Notes: a model not told the origin generated them from the sequence alone. A stretch of DNA of 64,000 bases from Adlercreutzia hattorii (GCF_011405655.1 NZ_AP022829.1:2589001-2653000); one strand, 5' to 3'. Shown: positions 1 to 9,027, counted from the stretch's first letter. Numbers and translations are program-made.

Positions 1-1248
1 GAACACCAGCGAGACGGAAACCAGAGCCGCGAACAGCCCGAGGGCCACCAAGCTCGACACGCTTTCCGCCGCACCCGCCAAGGAGGCCGCGGCAAACGCC
101 GCCAGCCAGCCCAAGAACATTCCCAGCGTAATGGCCAGCCGGGCCGCCGCCATCACGCGCAGGAGCGACGCGTCGTTGGCCTTCACGATATTGCAGCAGT
201 CGTTGAGGACCAGCAGCTCGAAGAGCACGTAGCCCAAGGCAACGCAGAAACCGCCCACCTCGTCGGGAAGGGGCGAGACGGCCATCAGCAAGAACCCAGC
301 CCCGATAAGCGGGGCAACGGCCCGATAGAGCTTGTAGGGTCGATCGGGCTGACGGTCGAACTTGAAGAAGGCCGCGCAGATAACCCCCAGCACAATCATG
401 GCCGCCGGCTCCACCGTGAAGGCCCCGATCACTCCCTCCCCACTGAACAGGGCGATGCCGCACGAGAGGGAGAAGGAGAACGAGTACAGGGCAAGGGCCA
501 CGCCTATGCGCACTTTCTGGCGCACGGGACTCTCCGCGCCGCCCGCTGCCCCATGGCGAGAGGCCGCAACGGCAGCGGCCGGCAGCACGCCCCCGCCCGT
601 CTCTCGAGCACCGTCACCCGAAACCGGCTCCTCGACAAACAGCTCCTCTCCCGTCCGCGCTTTCATAAGACGCTGGGAGAGCACGAAGGCCGTTCCCGAT
701 AGCGCGGGGAACAGCACCGAGGCGGCCGCCATGGCGTTGAAGCCCAATGCCGCCGTTAGAAGGAAGAGCACCGAGCCGATAGCATAGGATCCCACGAGCA
801 GAACGAAGGTCTCGCCCACCTTCATGTACCCGAAAAAGCAGAGCCACAGCAGGAACATGCACACTTCGCCGATGGCGGCCGCCACCGCCGAGGCCGAAGC
901 CGCCTCGGCGCCTCCGAGGCCGAGGGCAAGCGGAGCCGCCGCCGCACTTGCCGCAACCCCGAGCACGAGCAGCCCGCGCTGCCCGGCAACGGAGGCCAGC
1001 CGCCGCGAAGCGATGAGCACGACCACAAGCACCAGCGCCCGTACCGACAGCTCGACCATCTCGAACGGCGCATTCGCAAAGCAGAGCGGCGCCCCGATAA
1101 GCGGAGAGGGGGTCACCCCCGCCAGAAAGAGCCACGCCCAATAGAACCCGAACCCCAAAAAGCGCACGGGAAAGAGGCTCTCCGCCACCTGGCCCGCTGG
1201 GCCGCCCACGCGCCCCTCATTTGATGCATCTTTTCCCTCTCCAACCAT
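1..1248 (-). CDS. Membrane-bound LuxR-family regulator, N-terminal part (runs off window)
   Basis: The minus strand is open from an ATG at 1248 to the first base of the window, so the 3' end (expected LuxR DNA-binding domain) is missing here. About 415 residues are visible, almost all hydrophobic segments separated by short loops: roughly ten predicted membrane helices with one polar loop near residues 195-235. The stretch LLWLCFFGYMKVGE is closely matched in the broken LuxR gene at 11875-12860 (LLMWLCYFGYSKVG), which does retain its HTH. That link, rather than a visible HTH, is why I call it a LuxR regulator. A GAGGG sequence lies just before the ATG. It is divergent from molybdoenzyme operon 1, so it is a candidate regulator of it (inference). 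The family assignment is good; the signal sensed is unknown. Confidence 0.75.
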   Translation of the reverse strand, partial: MVGEGKDASNEGRVGGPAGQVAESLFPVRFLGFGFYWAWLFLAGVTPSPLIGAPLCFANAPFEMVELSVRALVLVVVLIASRRLASVAGQRGLLVLGVAASAAAAPLALGLGGAEAASASAVAAAIGEVCMFLLWLCFFGYMKVGETFVLLVGSYAIGSVLFLLTAALGFNAMAAASVLFPALSGTAFVLSQRLMKARTGEELFVEEPVSGDGARETGGGVLPAAAVAASRHGAAGGAESPVRQKVRIGVALALYSFSFSLSCGIALFSGEGVIGAFTVEPAAMIVLGVICAAFFKFDRQPDRPYKLYRAVAPLIGAGFLLMAVSPLPDEVGGFCVALGYVLFELLVLNDCCNIVKANDASLLRVMAAARLAITLGMFLGWLAAFAAASLAGAAESVSSLVALGLFAALVSVSLVF

Positions 1249-1370
1249 TATCCCTCTTTTCACCTGCGGAAACACAACCCCTAAGCGTTTTGGTGGAGGC
1301 CCGCTTATGGCAATTTACAGCGCTTCGGAGAATGTTCAGCGCAGATGCCAGCCCCTAACCTAGATGCCAA

Positions 1371-1445
1371 CGGGAGGCTCGGCTTTGACGAGTGGATGAG
1401 CCTCCCGGAAGTGTAGCAGATTCCCCGCGCCGATAAGGGCGCGGG
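1371..1445 (+). promoter_or_regulatory. Two hairpins in the leader of molybdoenzyme operon 1
   Basis: The leader of the NapG-like gene holds two inverted repeats. CGGGAGGCT at 1371-1379 pairs with AGCCTCCCG at 1399-1407 (19-nt loop), and CCCGCGCC at 1424-1431 pairs with GGCGCGGG at 1438-1445 (loop GATAAG). The second ends just before the GAGGAGAGGGGAG ribosome-binding region. They could fold in the 5' UTR and affect translation or be remnants of an upstream terminator. No clear -10/-35 pair was found between 1249 and 1468. Confidence 0.4.
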
Positions 1446-1468
1446 AAGAGACGAGGAGAGGGGAGAGC

Positions 1469-2134
1469 GTGAAGACGAGGGAGAAAACGAATTCCGCCGC
1501 GAGCCTCCAAGAGGACGGCGGGGCGACACGCCCCCAAAAGCCGGGCCTCAGCCGCCGGTCGCTCATCGGCGGCGCCGCGATGGCCGCAGGGCTTCTGGCC
1601 TTCGGGGGCGCCACGGCGGCCTTCGGCGGCGAGACCGATCGCCTGCGACCGCCAGGAGGCCAGGACGCCGACCGGTTCTGGGGCGCGTGCATCCGCTGCG
1701 ACCGTTGCCGGGCGGCCTGCCCGCTTGCCGCCATCGGCGTGGAGGGGCTCACCCCCGGCATTATCGGGGCGCGGCTGCCGATCATGGATTTTCGCGAGGG
1801 CTACTGCGACATGTGCGACGGCGCCTTCCGCTGCATCGCCGCCTGCCCCACCGGGGCGCTTACGGCCTTCGACCCCTACGTGGACAAGATCGGCATGGCC
1901 GTGGTAGACGAGGCCGAGTGCCAGCTGTACGGCATCTCGGGCACGTGCAACGCGCCCTGCATCGATGCCTGCGAGTGGGACGCCCTGTCCCTGGACGAGA
2001 ACGGGCGCCTGGTGGTGGACGAAAAGCGCTGCAACGGCTGCGGCGCCTGCGAGTACGTTTGCCCCACGAGCGCCTATCGCAATTACGACGCCAGCAACAA
2101 GCGCGGCATCAATGTGGAGGTGTGGCATGGCTAA
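1469..2134 (+). CDS. NapG-like periplasmic 4Fe-4S ferredoxin with Tat signal
   Basis: A 221-residue protein with a twin-arginine signal near residue 29 (SRRSLIGGAA plus a hydrophobic run), so it should be exported folded. Four cysteine clusters follow: CIRCDRCRAAC, CDMCDGAFRCIAACPTG, CNAPCIDAC and CNGCGACEYVCPTS, matching the four-cluster NapG/MauM ferredoxin family. In nitrate reductase systems NapG pairs with the membrane protein NapH to pass electrons from quinol to a periplasmic molybdoenzyme; the NapH-like gene overlaps its 3' end here. The start is GTG at 1469, chosen because a strong purine-rich SD (GAGGAGAGGGGAG) sits directly before it. It is the first gene of operon 1. Confidence 0.85.
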   Translation: MKTREKTNSAASLQEDGGATRPQKPGLSRRSLIGGAAMAAGLLAFGGATAAFGGETDRLRPPGGQDADRFWGACIRCDRCRAACPLAAIGVEGLTPGIIGARLPIMDFREGYCDMCDGAFRCIAACPTGALTAFDPYVDKIGMAVVDEAECQLYGISGTCNAPCIDACEWDALSLDENGRLVVDEKRCNGCGACEYVCPTSAYRNYDASNKRGINVEVWHG

Positions 2135-3119
2135 GTCGACAACCCCCGAAAAGGGCGCCGAGGTTTCCGCGCAGCCGGAGGAGGGCAGCCGCTCGAAGGT
2201 GAGCCGCGTGCGCCGATACGTCCCGGGCATCGTGTTCGCCCTTCTCATCATCGGCCTGGTAGCCGGGATCGGCTCGGGCACCCTGTGCTCGGTGGGCTAC
2301 GAGTCCATTGCGGCAGTATGCCCCCTCGGCGCGTTGGAATCGCTCTTCGGCGCCGGGGCCTTCGTGGCGCGGGCCGTAATCATCCTGGCCGTGGCCGCCG
2401 CGGCAGTGCTGCTCGTGGGCAAGGCCTTCTGCAGCTGGGTGTGCCCCATTCCGCCGCTTGACCGGTTCCTGTCGGGCAAGAAGCGCCGCGAGGCCGACAA
2501 GGCGGCGCGCATCGAGGCGGCCCATCACGTGAGCGGGCGCCTGGCCGCGTGCGCCGGTTGTGCGGGCTGCGGCGAGAAGAAACCCGGCGAACCGTCGCTT
2601 GCCCCCGCCGATGGCACCGACAAGCGACGGTTCGCGAAGGTGGACGGGCGCCACGTGGTGCTCGGCGGCTCGCTTGTGTCGGCGGCGATCTGCGGATTCC
2701 CCGTGTTCTGCCTCATCTGCCCGGTGGGCCTCACCTTCGCCACGGCCATCGCCCTCTACCGCCTCGTCGGGTTCAACGAGCCCACCTTGGACCTCATCGT
2801 GTTCCCCCTCATCATCGTAGCCGAGCTCACCCTGCTGCGGAAATGGTGCCACCGCTTCTGCCCCATCAGCGCCCTTATGGGGCTCGTGGCCAACTTCAAC
2901 AAGGCCACGCGTCCCAAGATCGACCCCGACCTCTGCCTGCGCAAGGACGGCATGCCCTGCACCGTATGCGCCGCTGCCTGCCCCGAGTTCATCGACCCGG
3001 CGGGAGATCTGGGCGACCGGGCCCTGGCCGAGTGCACCCGCTGCGGCCAGTGCGCCGCCGCCTGCCCCGCAGACGCCATCCGCTTCACGAAGAAAGGACT
3101 GACCCGTGGAAACCGCTAG
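2127..3119 (+). CDS. NapH-like membrane 4Fe-4S quinol oxidase
   Basis: A 330-residue integral membrane ferredoxin. The ATG at 2127 overlaps the end of the NapG-like gene by 8 bp; a longer open frame upstream is only readthrough of that gene. It has about four membrane helices, the paired motifs CSWVCPIPPLDR and CHRFCPISALMG typical of NapH/CcoG-type proteins, a CAGCAGC cluster in a loop, and two C-terminal clusters (CTVCAAACPE and CTRCGQCAAACPAD). The expected role is menaquinol oxidation, with electrons handed to the NapG-like protein and then the catalytic subunit outside the membrane. The close paralogue at 21638-22708 serves locus 2. Family is clear; redox partner is inferred from position. 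Confidence 0.85.
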   Translation: MAKSTTPEKGAEVSAQPEEGSRSKVSRVRRYVPGIVFALLIIGLVAGIGSGTLCSVGYESIAAVCPLGALESLFGAGAFVARAVIILAVAAAAVLLVGKAFCSWVCPIPPLDRFLSGKKRREADKAARIEAAHHVSGRLAACAGCAGCGEKKPGEPSLAPADGTDKRRFAKVDGRHVVLGGSLVSAAICGFPVFCLICPVGLTFATAIALYRLVGFNEPTLDLIVFPLIIVAELTLLRKWCHRFCPISALMGLVANFNKATRPKIDPDLCLRKDGMPCTVCAAACPEFIDPAGDLGDRALAECTRCGQCAAACPADAIRFTKKGLTRGNR

Positions 3120-3843
3120 CACACCCGCGCCCTACGTCGCCGCTGCCGACGGCGACCTCGCGCCCAAGGCCGCCGAGCCCGCATCGACACCCGAAGCCGA
3201 CGCCAGCGCCGAGGCCACCTTCGAGGAAGCCGTGGCCGCCCTTACCGAGACGGTGAGCCGGGCGCCCCTGCACCGCGAGATCTTCCTCAAGCTGCTCGCC
3301 TTCTGCACCACCCAGCGCACGCTCGCCGAAGCCGAGGAGGCGGCTCGGGCCTGCCCCGAGTTCTCCTCGGTGGCCCAAAGCCCCTACCGGCTCATCCGCA
3401 CCCTCGTGCACGCCGGCGGCCTGTACTGGCTGGAGCTGGACGAGACGGGCCGGCCCCTGACGCCCCAGGCCAAGGCGGGGCTCACTCCCGACGAGATCGA
3501 GGACGCCACCTTCGCCTACGCTGTGGTAACCACGCCGGTCGGCGAGCAGGTGGCCGAGGACCTCGCGCCCGAGAAGCGGCTGCAACGCCTCTTCGATCTC
3601 GTACCCCAGCGGCTTACCACCTACCTGGACCTTATGGACTTCTGCCGCGAGCAGCGCACCTTCAAGGAGATCGAGGCGCTGTTGCGCACCCGACCCGCCG
3701 CTGCCTTCGCGAGCACCACCTCAAGCCAACCCCTGCAGCCGAGCTTCTTCGTGGACGCACTGGAACGCTCGGGCGGCCTTGCCTGGAACGATGGATGGAA
3801 GATCACAGAGAGGGGAATGAAGGTATTGCAGCAACTTCGCTAG
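3106..3843 (+). CDS. Duplicated winged-helix-like protein of a molybdoenzyme operon
   Basis: A 245-residue soluble protein starting with GTG at 3106, 14 bp inside the NapH-like gene, with AAAGGA upstream. After an Ala/Glu-rich N terminus (residues 1-45) it appears to contain two copies of a winged-helix-like unit: one near residues 60-140 (FLKLLAFC ... SPYRLIRTLVHAGGLYWLEL) and one near residues 150-245 (YLDLMDFC ... SFFVDALERSGGLAWND). The same layout occurs in the protein at 33010-33846 of locus 2. No catalytic motif or cofactor site is visible. It may be a regulator or an assembly factor for the molybdoenzyme; its position between redox genes favours a dedicated role. I do not recognise a named family. 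Confidence 0.8.
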   Translation: METASTPAPYVAAADGDLAPKAAEPASTPEADASAEATFEEAVAALTETVSRAPLHREIFLKLLAFCTTQRTLAEAEEAARACPEFSSVAQSPYRLIRTLVHAGGLYWLELDETGRPLTPQAKAGLTPDEIEDATFAYAVVTTPVGEQVAEDLAPEKRLQRLFDLVPQRLTTYLDLMDFCREQRTFKEIEALLRTRPAAAFASTTSSQPLQPSFFVDALERSGGLAWNDGWKITERGMKVLQQLR

Positions 3844-3883
3844 GAACGCCATTTTGACCGTAGAGAGGAAAGAGAGGACCCCC

Positions 3884-6772
3884 ATGACCAAGGGAACCAT
3901 CAGCCGACGCGGCTTCATGAAGGCCGCAGCGGCCACGGGCGCGGCCCTTACGGCCGCCGGCTCGATCCCGCTGCTCGAAACGACCGATCAGGCCTTCGCC
4001 GCCGGATCCGTGGAGCGCGTGATGCACAAGACCGCCTGCCATGGCTGCACCAACTGCTGCCCGGTGCGCGTGTACACCGAGGACGGCCGCGTCGTGAAGA
4101 TCGAAGGAGACCCGGACGGCCCCCTGAACAAGGGCGGCGTGTGCCTGAAGTGCCTGTCCCAGATTCAGACCGTCTACAGCCCCCGCCACGTGCTGCACCC
4201 CATGAAGCGCGTCGGCGAGCGCGGCGAGAACAAGTGGGAGGCCATCAGCTGGGACGAGGCCGTTGACCTGGCCGGCGAGCAGATCGCCACGGCCGTGAAG
4301 AAGTACGGCCCCTACGCCTACTGGAGCGCCCGCGGGGGCGGCGGCGCCTACATCGAATGGGAGACCTCGGGCCTCGACTACACCTTCGGCGGCTGCAACT
4401 CCCTGGCCTCCGGCGCCTGCCAGTGCGCCATGCCGCGCGACTTCGTCTCCACCACCTCGGTGGGCTTCAACTGCTGCGTTGACATGGACAACGTGGATCG
4501 CTGGGTGGGCATCACCGACAACGCCGAGCTGGACGGCACCCGCCGCGACGACACGGAGCGCGTCTTCGTGCTGTGGGGCAGCCAGCCGCACTCCTCCAAG
4601 GCGGCCCACGGCGGCCACGGGCTGACCGATGCCCGGTCGAACCTCGGCGTGAAGACCATCGTCGTGGACCCCTACATGACCGCCGAGGCCGCCAAGGCCG
4701 ACGTGTGGCTTCCCGTGCGCCCCGGCTCCGACTGCGCGCTCATGCTGTCGTGGATTCACCACATCATCGAGAACGACCTGTACGACGAGCAGTTCGTGAA
4801 GCACTGGACGAACCTGCCCTTCCTCATCAACCCCGACACGCGCCTGGCCTATCGCGCCGAGGAGGTGTGGCCCGACTACGTGAACCCGGCCGCCGACCCC
4901 GCCGGCGTCTACGATACCCCGGCCTACGTGTGCTTCGACGCGAAAACCAACTCCGTCCAGCCCTTCCCCTTCACCGTCCCCGAGGACTGCGCGGTCGACC
5001 CCGTTATCTTCGCCACCGCCACCGTGAACGGCAAGGAGGCCAAGACGGCGGGCCAGATTTACAAGGAAGAGGCCGAGCCCTGGACCTTGGAGGCGGCCGG
5101 CGAGACCTGCTGGCTCGATCCGGAACGCATCCGCGAGGCCATCGAGCTGTACGCGAACGCCGACTTCGGCGGCTTGTCCAACGGCGTGTTCTCCGACCAC
5201 CAGGAGAACTCCTCCACCGCGCCTTTGGGGGCGCTCGCCATCGACGCGCTGCTCGGCCACGTGGAGTCCCCCTGCTCCGCCTTCCAGAATCACGGCGCCG
5301 CCAGCCGCACCGCCGATCGCCCGACTCAGCGCCTGGGCGTGTTCTCCTCCACCTTCGAGCGCTACGGCCTGGGCTGGACCACCGGTCTCACCAAGGCCGA
5401 GAACGACCGCCTGCTGGATGCCATCGTGGCCGACTGGGACGCCAAGGGCCGCGACGGCAAGGAGATGCAGCGCTACTTCTTCCAGTCCCGCTGCGACACC
5501 ATGGGCGCCAACGAGCACAAGGGCATCCACCAGTGGCAGACCTGCGCGCCGAAGGAGCTGCGGCAGGCCATCACCACCGGCGAGCCCTACCGTCCGCGCG
5601 TGATGTACGAGATGTCGGGCAACAAGTACGCCGTTATGGGGCCCTCCCTCGAGTGGAAGAAGGCCTACGACGAGCAGGACTTCGTCATCCAGCAGTACCC
5701 CAACATGACCTCGTTCACCGTGCAGACCGTCGACTTGTTCCTGCCCACCACCGAGTGGCTGGAATACGACTCCTACGAGGCGCCGGGCACCCACTTCAAC
5801 CGCCACTACGCCCGCTGCCAGGTGACGCACCTCGGCGAGACCGTGAACCCCTTCGTATCGCCCTACCAGGTGGCCGCGTCCGCCGTGGAGAAGCTCGGCG
5901 CCGAGAACGTGTTCGACCCCGACGCCTACAAGGTACCGTTCTTCGAGAGCCTGGAGGCGGCCCGGGCCGCCTGGGCCGAGCAGATGGGCAAGGGAAGCTG
6001 GCAGGAGATGCTCGACGACATCGACCACCGCTTCACCGAGGAGCCCATAGACGACTACATGGCCTACTACCAGTACAAGGAGCCGGTGAGCGACGGGCTG
6101 CCCCGCGGGTTCGCCACGATGTCGCGCAAGGTGGACGTGTACTCCGAGGCCATGCTGCGCCTGGCCCGCACCGGCTTCCCCTACATGTATCCCTTCGACC
6201 AGCCGGCCTGCGACGACTACGACCCCATCTGCACCTTCAAGGAACCGACGGAAAGCCCCGTCGAGGGCCAGCCGGGCTACGATCCGGAGTACCCGCTCGT
6301 CATCACCACGGGACGCTTGCCCCACTTCCATCACGGCACCATGCGCCACGCGCCCTTCATCCGCGAGGTCATGCCCGCCCCCGAGCTGAAGATCAACCCC
6401 GAGACGGCGGCGGAATACGGCATCGAGCATCTGGACTGGGTGAAGATTACCTCGCGCCGCGGATCGTCCAACGCGCGAGCCTACCTCACCCAGGGCATTG
6501 CCCCCGGTGTGCTCATCACCGAGCGCTTCTGGAACCCCGAGTGCTTTGATGAGACCCAGGAGACCATCACCCCCGGCATCGAGGAGTGCGGCTACAACAT
6601 CATGTCCGCCGACGAGTTCCAAAACCCCTGCTTCGCCACGAACAGCTACCGTGCCTTCACGGTGAAGATCGAGAAGACCGAGCGCCCCGAGCGCATCTGG
6701 ATCGAGAGCGAGCAGTTCCAACCGTTCATGCCCACGCTTTCGGGCGAACCTGTCACCGAGGAGGTGTTCTAA
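3884..6772 (+). CDS. Molybdopterin oxidoreductase, DMSO reductase family, Tat-exported
   Basis: The 962-residue catalytic subunit of operon 1. A TTG start 30 bp earlier is possible, but the ATG at 3884 has GAGAGGA before it and puts the Tat motif SRRGFMK at residues 7-13. The N-terminal [4Fe-4S] ligands are C52, C55, C58 or C59 and C87. The body has the usual molybdopterin-domain sequence (SWDEAVDLAG, LWGSQPHSSKA, VVDPYMTAEAAKADVWLPVRPGSD) and a C-terminal dinucleotide-binding domain (VITTGRLPHFHHGTMRH). The Mo ligand cannot be assigned safely; Cys residues in GGCNSLASGACQCAMP are candidates. Ferredoxin and anchor genes follow at once, as in DmsABC. The substrate is unknown; an S- or N-oxide or another organic acceptor is possible. 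Confidence 0.9.
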   Translation: MTKGTISRRGFMKAAAATGAALTAAGSIPLLETTDQAFAAGSVERVMHKTACHGCTNCCPVRVYTEDGRVVKIEGDPDGPLNKGGVCLKCLSQIQTVYSPRHVLHPMKRVGERGENKWEAISWDEAVDLAGEQIATAVKKYGPYAYWSARGGGGAYIEWETSGLDYTFGGCNSLASGACQCAMPRDFVSTTSVGFNCCVDMDNVDRWVGITDNAELDGTRRDDTERVFVLWGSQPHSSKAAHGGHGLTDARSNLGVKTIVVDPYMTAEAAKADVWLPVRPGSDCALMLSWIHHIIENDLYDEQFVKHWTNLPFLINPDTRLAYRAEEVWPDYVNPAADPAGVYDTPAYVCFDAKTNSVQPFPFTVPEDCAVDPVIFATATVNGKEAKTAGQIYKEEAEPWTLEAAGETCWLDPERIREAIELYANADFGGLSNGVFSDHQENSSTAPLGALAIDALLGHVESPCSAFQNHGAASRTADRPTQRLGVFSSTFERYGLGWTTGLTKAENDRLLDAIVADWDAKGRDGKEMQRYFFQSRCDTMGANEHKGIHQWQTCAPKELRQAITTGEPYRPRVMYEMSGNKYAVMGPSLEWKKAYDEQDFVIQQYPNMTSFTVQTVDLFLPTTEWLEYDSYEAPGTHFNRHYARCQVTHLGETVNPFVSPYQVAASAVEKLGAENVFDPDAYKVPFFESLEAARAAWAEQMGKGSWQEMLDDIDHRFTEEPIDDYMAYYQYKEPVSDGLPRGFATMSRKVDVYSEAMLRLARTGFPYMYPFDQPACDDYDPICTFKEPTESPVEGQPGYDPEYPLVITTGRLPHFHHGTMRHAPFIREVMPAPELKINPETAAEYGIEHLDWVKITSRRGSSNARAYLTQGIAPGVLITERFWNPECFDETQETITPGIEECGYNIMSADEFQNPCFATNSYRAFTVKIEKTERPERIWIESEQFQPFMPTLSGEPVTEEVF

Positions 6773-7360
6773 ATGCGCAAGGGTCTGCTGATCAACCTGG
6801 ATCGCTGCTCCGGCTGCGACAGCTGCATCGTGGCGTGCAAGCTGGAAAACGACCTGCCCCTGGGCCATTTCTACAACAAGGTGATCGCCGTGGGCCCCAC
6901 GGGCACCTTCCCCAACGTGGAGAAGTACTGGCTGCCCTCCCAGTGCCAGCAGTGCGAGAACCCGGCCTGCGTGCACGTATGTCCCACGGCGGCCAGCTAC
7001 CGCGACCCCAAAACCGGCATGGTGCTCATCGACAAGGAGAAGTGCATCGGCTGCCAGTACTGCATCTACGCCTGCCCCTACGGCGTGCGCCAGTTCAACG
7101 AGGATGCCGGCGTGGTGCAGAAGTGCACGCTGTGTGCCCAGATCACCGCTGACGGCGACGGCGTGCCGGCCTGCGTCCACAACTGCAACTGCGGTGCGCG
7201 TTTCTTCGGCGATTACGACGACCCGGAATCCGATGTGAGCCGCGAGCTGGCGAAGTACCCGGAGGAGGCCATCCACACGCTGCCCGACCCCAATAACGCC
7301 AAGCCGCTCACGCGCTACATTCTGTCCCCCAAGTTCGCTTCCTGGAAGGAGCTGGTGTAA
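6773..7360 (+). CDS. DmsB-like four-cluster ferredoxin subunit
   Basis: A 195-residue electron-transfer subunit whose ATG follows the stop of the catalytic gene directly; GAGGAGG lies inside the end of that gene. Four ferredoxin cysteine sets are visible: CSGCDSCIVAC, CQQCENPACVHVCPT, CIGCQYCIYACPYG, and CTLCAQ with CVHNCNC. This matches DmsB/NrfC/PsrB proteins, which carry electrons between the membrane anchor and the molybdopterin subunit. There is no signal peptide, so it probably leaves the cell with the Tat-exported subunit. The gene sits between catalytic subunit and anchor, the classical order. Confidence 0.92.
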   Translation: MRKGLLINLDRCSGCDSCIVACKLENDLPLGHFYNKVIAVGPTGTFPNVEKYWLPSQCQQCENPACVHVCPTAASYRDPKTGMVLIDKEKCIGCQYCIYACPYGVRQFNEDAGVVQKCTLCAQITADGDGVPACVHNCNCGARFFGDYDDPESDVSRELAKYPEEAIHTLPDPNNAKPLTRYILSPKFASWKELV

Positions 7361-7362
7361 CC

Positions 7363-8232
7363 ATGGCGATTCAATGGCCCCTCGTCCTGTTCTCGCTGCT
7401 GGCCGGAGCCGGCGGCGCCATGCTCGCCTTCGCCGGGCTCTCCCAGCTGCTCGGCGGCTCGCGCACGGTGCGCCGCCGCGCCGTCTGGTGCGCACTGGCC
7501 CTGTTCGTGATCGGCGGTTTGTGCTCGGTGGCCCACCTGGCCTCTCCGCTGAACGCCATCAGCGCCGTGACGAACCTGCTGTCGTTCTCGGGCATCTCCA
7601 TCGAACTGATGCTTTTGGGCGCGAGCTTCATCGCAGGCGCCGCCTACCTGGTGCTCACCCGCGAGGAGGGCCGCGACGGCGCCGTGCGGGTCGTGGCGGT
7701 GCTGGCGGTGATCTTCGGCGTGGCCATCGGGTTCTTCTGCGGCCACGGCTACGTGATCGACGCCCAGCCCACCTGGGGCACCGAAACGCTGCCCCTGGCC
7801 TACCTGGGCACGTCTTTGGCCCTCGGCGCCTTCGCCTACGCCCTGGTGGCGGCCGCGACCAAGACGCCGGCCGACAAAGCGGCCAGCGCCGAGGAGCTGG
7901 GAGGCAAGCTGTGGCCGGCCGTGCTCGTCTGCGCCGTCGTGGACGCCGTGGGCATTCTCGCCTACGGGCTGTTCCTCGGCCTTGACGCGGTCGCGGCCCA
8001 AGGGGTTCTGTTCTGGGGCGGGGCCGTGGCGTGCGGCGTCGTCGGCGTGCTAGCCTGCGCCATTGCCGGCATGACCGCGCTGGCCGCGAAGGCGCCCGCC
8101 GCCCTGGCCGTGGCCGGCGTGGCCTGCGCCGCCATCGGGGGCGTGGCCCTGCGCATGCTCATGTGGGCCTGCGCCACCGGTTACCTCAACCTGTTCTCCC
8201 ACGGCATCCCCAGCGTGATGCTGAACCTGTAG
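7363..8232 (+). CDS. DmsC-like membrane anchor subunit
   Basis: A 289-residue, very hydrophobic protein with about eight membrane helices, starting at the ATG two bases after the ferredoxin stop. It begins MAIQWPLVLFSLLAG, close to the start of the locus 2 anchor (MEIQWPLILFTFFN), which shows that the two anchors are paralogues. DmsC-type anchors hold the complex in the membrane and oxidise menaquinol. A 13-bp hairpin follows the stop codon before the chaperone gene. Family assignment rests on topology, context and similarity to the second anchor. Confidence 0.88.
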   Translation: MAIQWPLVLFSLLAGAGGAMLAFAGLSQLLGGSRTVRRRAVWCALALFVIGGLCSVAHLASPLNAISAVTNLLSFSGISIELMLLGASFIAGAAYLVLTREEGRDGAVRVVAVLAVIFGVAIGFFCGHGYVIDAQPTWGTETLPLAYLGTSLALGAFAYALVAAATKTPADKAASAEELGGKLWPAVLVCAVVDAVGILAYGLFLGLDAVAAQGVLFWGGAVACGVVGVLACAIAGMTALAAKAPAALAVAGVACAAIGGVALRMLMWACATGYLNLFSHGIPSVMLNL

Positions 8233-8243
8233 CGCTGTTCCCC

Positions 8244-8282
8244 GGCCGGGGGAAAGCCCCTTCCCGGTACTTTCCCCCGGCC
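8244..8282 (+). terminator. Strong intercistronic hairpin between anchor and chaperone genes
   Basis: A perfect 13-bp inverted repeat: the arm at 8244-8256 (GGCCGGGGGAAAG) pairs with 8270-8282 (CTTTCCCCCGGCC), with a 13-nt loop. No T-run follows, so it is not a classical intrinsic terminator. It lies in the 114-bp gap before the TorD-like gene. It may protect the upstream mRNA or lower expression of the chaperone relative to the enzyme. Confidence 0.6.
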
Positions 8283-8346
8283 CCTGCGGGACGGTCCGTC
8301 AAGCGAATCGTCCCAGCCCGCCCACTCGTCACCTAAGGAGACCGCC

Positions 8347-9027
8347 ATGACCGACCTCGCCTGCGCCATCGACCTTCTCGAAGATCGCGCTTCCCTGTAC
8401 CGCCTGCTCGCCTCGCTGTACTATCAGCCGCTGTCCGAGGAGCAGATCGATGCCCTGGCCGCCAGCGACCTCGCCAAGTTGGCCAGCGACAGCAAATCGC
8501 CCTTCGCGCCGGCCTACCGCGACTTGCACGGAGCGCTCCGCTTGCGGCACACGGGTACCAAAGAGGAGCTGGCCGCCGACTTCACCGGCGCCTTTTACGG
8601 CATCCGCACCCGCGAGGGTCGCACGGCCCAGCCCTTCGAATCGCTGTTTCGCACCCAGGGGCCAGGTCAGCTCATGGGCGAGGCTCGCAGCGAGGTATAC
8701 CGGGAGCTGCGCGCGCACCAACTGCGCGTTCCCGAGGGCGTCGATCTGCCCGAGGACCACCTGTCGTTCATCTTCGCCTACCTCGCCCATCTCTGCGATA
8801 AGACGGCCCAAGCGCTGCGCGAAGGCGACAGAACAGGAGCCCGGGAACTCCTGAAGCGCCAACGCGCCTTCTTCGACGCCCACGTAGCCTCCTGGACGTC
8901 CGCCTTCCTCGCTCAAGCCGAGACCATGGTGGAAACTCGCTTCTACCGCGGCGTACTCAAACTTACGGGCGCCTTCCTGGACGAGGAGCCGGCCGCCATG
9001 GGCGAAACCGAGGAGGCGATCGCCTAG
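8347..9027 (+). CDS. TorD/DmsD-like molybdoenzyme chaperone
   Basis: A 226-residue all-helical protein, ATG at 8347 with AAGGAG eight bases before. The core fits the TorD family: an N-terminal RASLYRLLASLYYQPLSEEQ segment, the EDHLSFIFAYLAHLCD motif typical of TorD/DmsD, and the end segment FYRGVLKLTGAFLD. These cytoplasmic chaperones bind the Tat signal of the catalytic subunit, hold it until the cofactor is inserted and release it for export. Being the last gene of operon 1, it most likely serves the enzyme at 3884-6772. A paralogue lies at 32295-33005. Confidence 0.88.
   Translation: MTDLACAIDLLEDRASLYRLLASLYYQPLSEEQIDALAASDLAKLASDSKSPFAPAYRDLHGALRLRHTGTKEELAADFTGAFYGIRTREGRTAQPFESLFRTQGPGQLMGEARSEVYRELRAHQLRVPEGVDLPEDHLSFIFAYLAHLCDKTAQALREGDRTGARELLKRQRAFFDAHVASWTSAFLAQAETMVETRFYRGVLKLTGAFLDEEPAAMGETEEAIA

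Noticed and set aside
3803-7495. Long open frame on the minus strand (about 1230 codons) opposite operon 1
   Set aside because: Mirror of the GC-rich catalytic and ferredoxin genes: low-complexity His/Val/Gly-rich translation, no SD, and the plus strand has full domain evidence.
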